Source: Robertkochia sediminum
GTDB taxonomy: Bacteria > Bacteroidota > Bacteroidia > Flavobacteriales > Flavobacteriaceae
DNA length: 64,000 nt
Assembly: GCF_016786255.1 (NCBI RefSeq)
Contig: NZ_JADMKT010000075.1
Location: forward strand, 170,840-234,839
Direction of reading: 5' to 3'
Within the stretch, counting starts at the first letter, position 1, and each line of letters opens with the position of its first letter. Under the pieces are notes generated by a model. It was not told the DNA's origin. It searched no databases and saw nothing but the letters and a program-made list of their open reading frames with translations. Both the position numbers and the translations under genes were made by a program. Positions 62,449-64,000 of the stretch are shown here, piece by piece.

Positions 62449-63387
62449 TTAAAAGTGGTATACCACCTCGAGTTTGTAGTCTTTGAGGGCCGCTCTTGCC
62501 TTTTCGATATCTTCTGTGAATCCCAGGATATAACCACCACCACCGGAACCGCAAAGTTTCAAATAGTAATCGTTGGTTTGTATCCCCTGCTCCCACAATT
62601 TGTGAAACTGAGCCGGGATCATAGGTTTGAAGTGATCGAGCACCACGTGAGATAATTTCTTGATGTTCTTGAAAAGTGAGTTCACATCTCCATTCAGGAA
62701 ATCATCAACACAGGCATCGGTATGCTTAACAAACTGATCCTTGATCATTTTTCTGAATCCTTCCTGCTTCATGTTCTCCATGAAGATCTGCACCATAGGA
62801 GCCGTTTCACCAACAATACCACTATCCAGAAGGAATACCGCACCCTTACCGTTCTCGGTTTGTGACGGGATACCTGCAGGCTCCACATTGTCTTTGCTGT
62901 TGATGAGAATAGGCAGGCTGAGGTAGCTGTTCAATGGATCCAGTCCTGAAGACTTCCCATGGAAGAAACTTTCCATAGCCCCGAAAATAGACTTAAGGGT
63001 GATCAAACGGTCACGGGTAAGATTCTCAAGAACAGTGATCTTATCGTGGGCGTATTTATCGTAGATCGCTGCGACCAGGGCTCCACTGCTTCCCACACCG
63101 TACCCCTGAGGAATACTACTGTCAAAATACATTCCCTGTGCAATATCTGCCTTCATGCGATCGATATCAAACTGTACCAGGGAAGGGTCTTCCTGTTGTA
63201 ACGTATCCAGGTATTCCGCAAAACGGGCAAGTCCCTGATTCGAACGGGCAGCCTCTTCACTAAGCGCTTCGTCGACCTTTAAGGCTCCGTTATAAAAGTT
63301 ATAAGGAATGGATAAGCCTTTGGAATCTTTGATGATCCCATACTCTCCGAACAACAGGATTTTAGAATAAAATAGTGGCCCTTTCAT
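62449..63387 (-). CDS. mvk: Mevalonate kinase (GHMP kinase)
   Basis: A 312-residue GHMP kinase. The ATP-binding motif is GYGVGSSGALVAAI near residue 94, the N-terminal KILLFGEYGIIKDSKGLSIP motif is typical, and the C-terminal LCGSGGGGYILGF closes the active site. It phosphorylates mevalonate to 5-phosphomevalonate in isoprenoid synthesis. The gene follows mvaD and precedes the prenyltransferase in one operon. Confidence 0.9.
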   Translation of the reverse strand: MKGPLFYSKILLFGEYGIIKDSKGLSIPYNFYNGALKVDEALSEEAARSNQGLARFAEYLDTLQQEDPSLVQFDIDRMKADIAQGMYFDSSIPQGYGVGSSGALVAAIYDKYAHDKITVLENLTRDRLITLKSIFGAMESFFHGKSSGLDPLNSYLSLPILINSKDNVEPAGIPSQTENGKGAVFLLDSGIVGETAPMVQIFMENMKQEGFRKMIKDQFVKHTDACVDDFLNGDVNSLFKNIKKLSHVVLDHFKPMIPAQFHKLWEQGIQTNDYYLKLCGSGGGGYILGFTEDIEKARAALKDYKLEVVYHF

Positions 63388-63435
63388 AGTATTTTTACCG
63401 TTAGCAACGGGGTTTCCTTTAGCAGTTTGATCTTC

Positions 63436-63467
63436 TAAAGATAATCAATCTCGTTCTACAATTCAAA
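63436..63467 (-). promoter_or_regulatory. Promoter of the mevalonate kinase gene
   Basis: On the minus strand TTTG (63467-63464) is followed after 20 bases by TATCTTTA (63443-63436), seven of eight matches to TAnnTTTG. It lies in the 132-base gap between mvaD and mvk, so mvk may be transcribed both from mvaD and from this site. Confidence 0.55.
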
Positions 63468-63519
63468 AATCGACTCCAATTGGAGGCAAACATATGGCTT
63501 ACCCCCGGTGATCACGGTG

Positions 63520-64000
63520 TTATGAGAGCTGTTCTGCCCCTTTTCCAACGCGGTCGCAAATATACTGTCCCTGCTGACAAAAATCAACCAATTCGGCCTC
63601 AATAAAACGGGTAACCGCTTCCTTTTCAACCTCCGGATACAGCAAATGCACGTTAGCTCCGGCATCAAGCGTAAAACACAATCCGGAATCGTTCTTTTCG
63701 CGATACGCCCACACCCGGTTAATGATCTCCAGGGTATTGGGTTTCATCAGGATAAAATACGGGTTTGAACTCATCATCATGGCGTGCAGGGTAAGCGCCT
63801 CACTTTCTACAATAGCCGTAAAGGCATCGCGATCGCCGCGTTTCATGACGTCCAGCAGCGCTGCCAGGTTATGGTGGGCCTGATCAAAACGAGCCGGAGC
63901 ATAAGCATGACCATGCATGAGCCCGTGCCCTACCGTACTACTCACCTGTTTCTCACCCTTATCTACCAGGAGAATCGTATCCTGGTAACCCAGGAAAAAT
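63520..64000 (-). CDS. mvaD: Diphosphomevalonate decarboxylase, 3' part
   Basis: The gene runs off the window at 64000; about 160 C-terminal codons are present. DTILLVDKGEKQVSST, followed by VGHGLMHGHAYAPARF, and the later HAMMMSSNPYFILMKPNTLEII and CFTLDAGANVHLLYPE are the marks of mevalonate diphosphate decarboxylase. The frame is open from the window edge, so internal GTG or ATG codons are not true starts. It makes isopentenyl diphosphate, the product needed by the prenyltransferase gene of the same region. Confidence 0.93.
   Translation of the reverse strand, partial: FFLGYQDTILLVDKGEKQVSSTVGHGLMHGHAYAPARFDQAHHNLAALLDVMKRGDRDAFTAIVESEALTLHAMMMSSNPYFILMKPNTLEIINRVWAYREKNDSGLCFTLDAGANVHLLYPEVEKEAVTRFIEAELVDFCQQGQYICDRVGKGAEQLS

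Noticed and set aside
1-64000. Mobile elements, prophage genes or integrase attachment near the tRNA
   Set aside because: No transposase, integrase, phage structural gene or direct repeat of the tRNA 3' end was found in the window.

Overview
The window reads as a chromosomal segment of a marine-type member of the Flavobacteriaceae (Bacteroidota). Supporting signs are the Bacteroidota promoter signature (TTTG, about 19 bases, TAnnTTTG) upstream of several genes, the absence of strong Shine-Dalgarno sequences, the coaX / beta-barrel / TPR / lptC operon, DUF6090 and DUF302 proteins, a mevalonate-pathway operon and an arsenosugar cluster of the flavobacterial type. No prophage, transposase, rRNA operon or CRISPR array was seen. 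Gene density is high, with about 63 protein genes, one tRNA and one truncated regulator.

Layout. 0.1-4.1 kb: minus-strand operon coaX, outer-membrane barrel, TPR protein, lptC. 4.2 kb: tRNA-Phe with its own promoter and terminator. 4.4-19.6 kb: a stress-type island with a hydrolase, a DUF1254 lipoprotein, a beta-CASP metallo-nuclease, an ATP-cone/restriction-endonuclease fusion, an eRF1-domain-like protein, four universal stress proteins, DUF302, thioredoxin, a MacB-like ABC exporter, a LOG-family protein, CbpM/CbpA and two small coiled-coil proteins. 19.6-23.3 kb: molybdenum cofactor maturation genes (mocA, xdhC, moeB-like, mobA, moaD). 23.5-27.5 kb: amidohydrolase, GH32 fructan hydrolase, HAD phosphatase. 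27.6-31.4 kb: arsenosugar biosynthesis (peroxidase-like protein, ArsS, DUF2064 transferase, purine nucleoside phosphorylase, ArsM), followed by a sterol-desaturase-type membrane oxygenase.

32.5-40.2 kb: a lipoprotein, an Old Yellow Enzyme, a decayed MalT-type regulator abutting a DcaP-like porin, a Tat-exported dienelactone hydrolase and the two-subunit molybdenum hydroxylase IorAB, the likely client of the Moco genes. 40.5-54 kb: mixed genes including an SMR guanidinium-type exporter, a penicillin/AHL acylase, DUF proteins, an SLC12-like transporter, an aldo/keto reductase, a transglutaminase-like protein, a ClpP paralogue and a GH113-like glycosidase. 54.1-60.6 kb: a tight five-gene operon that couples a flavin reductase and a NosR/NapH-like membrane iron-sulfur protein to three glycosyltransferases. 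60.5-64 kb: an active-site-degenerate pseudouridine-synthase homologue, a UbiA prenyltransferase, mevalonate kinase and the 3' part of mvaD.

The most interesting points are the redox-glycosylation operon, the nuclease / ATP-cone endonuclease / eRF1-like triad inside the stress island, the nucleoside phosphorylase nested in the arsenosugar operon, the missing catalytic Asp in the pseudouridine-synthase homologue, and degenerate 7-, 8- and 9-bp repeat arrays confined to tail-to-tail intergenic gaps.
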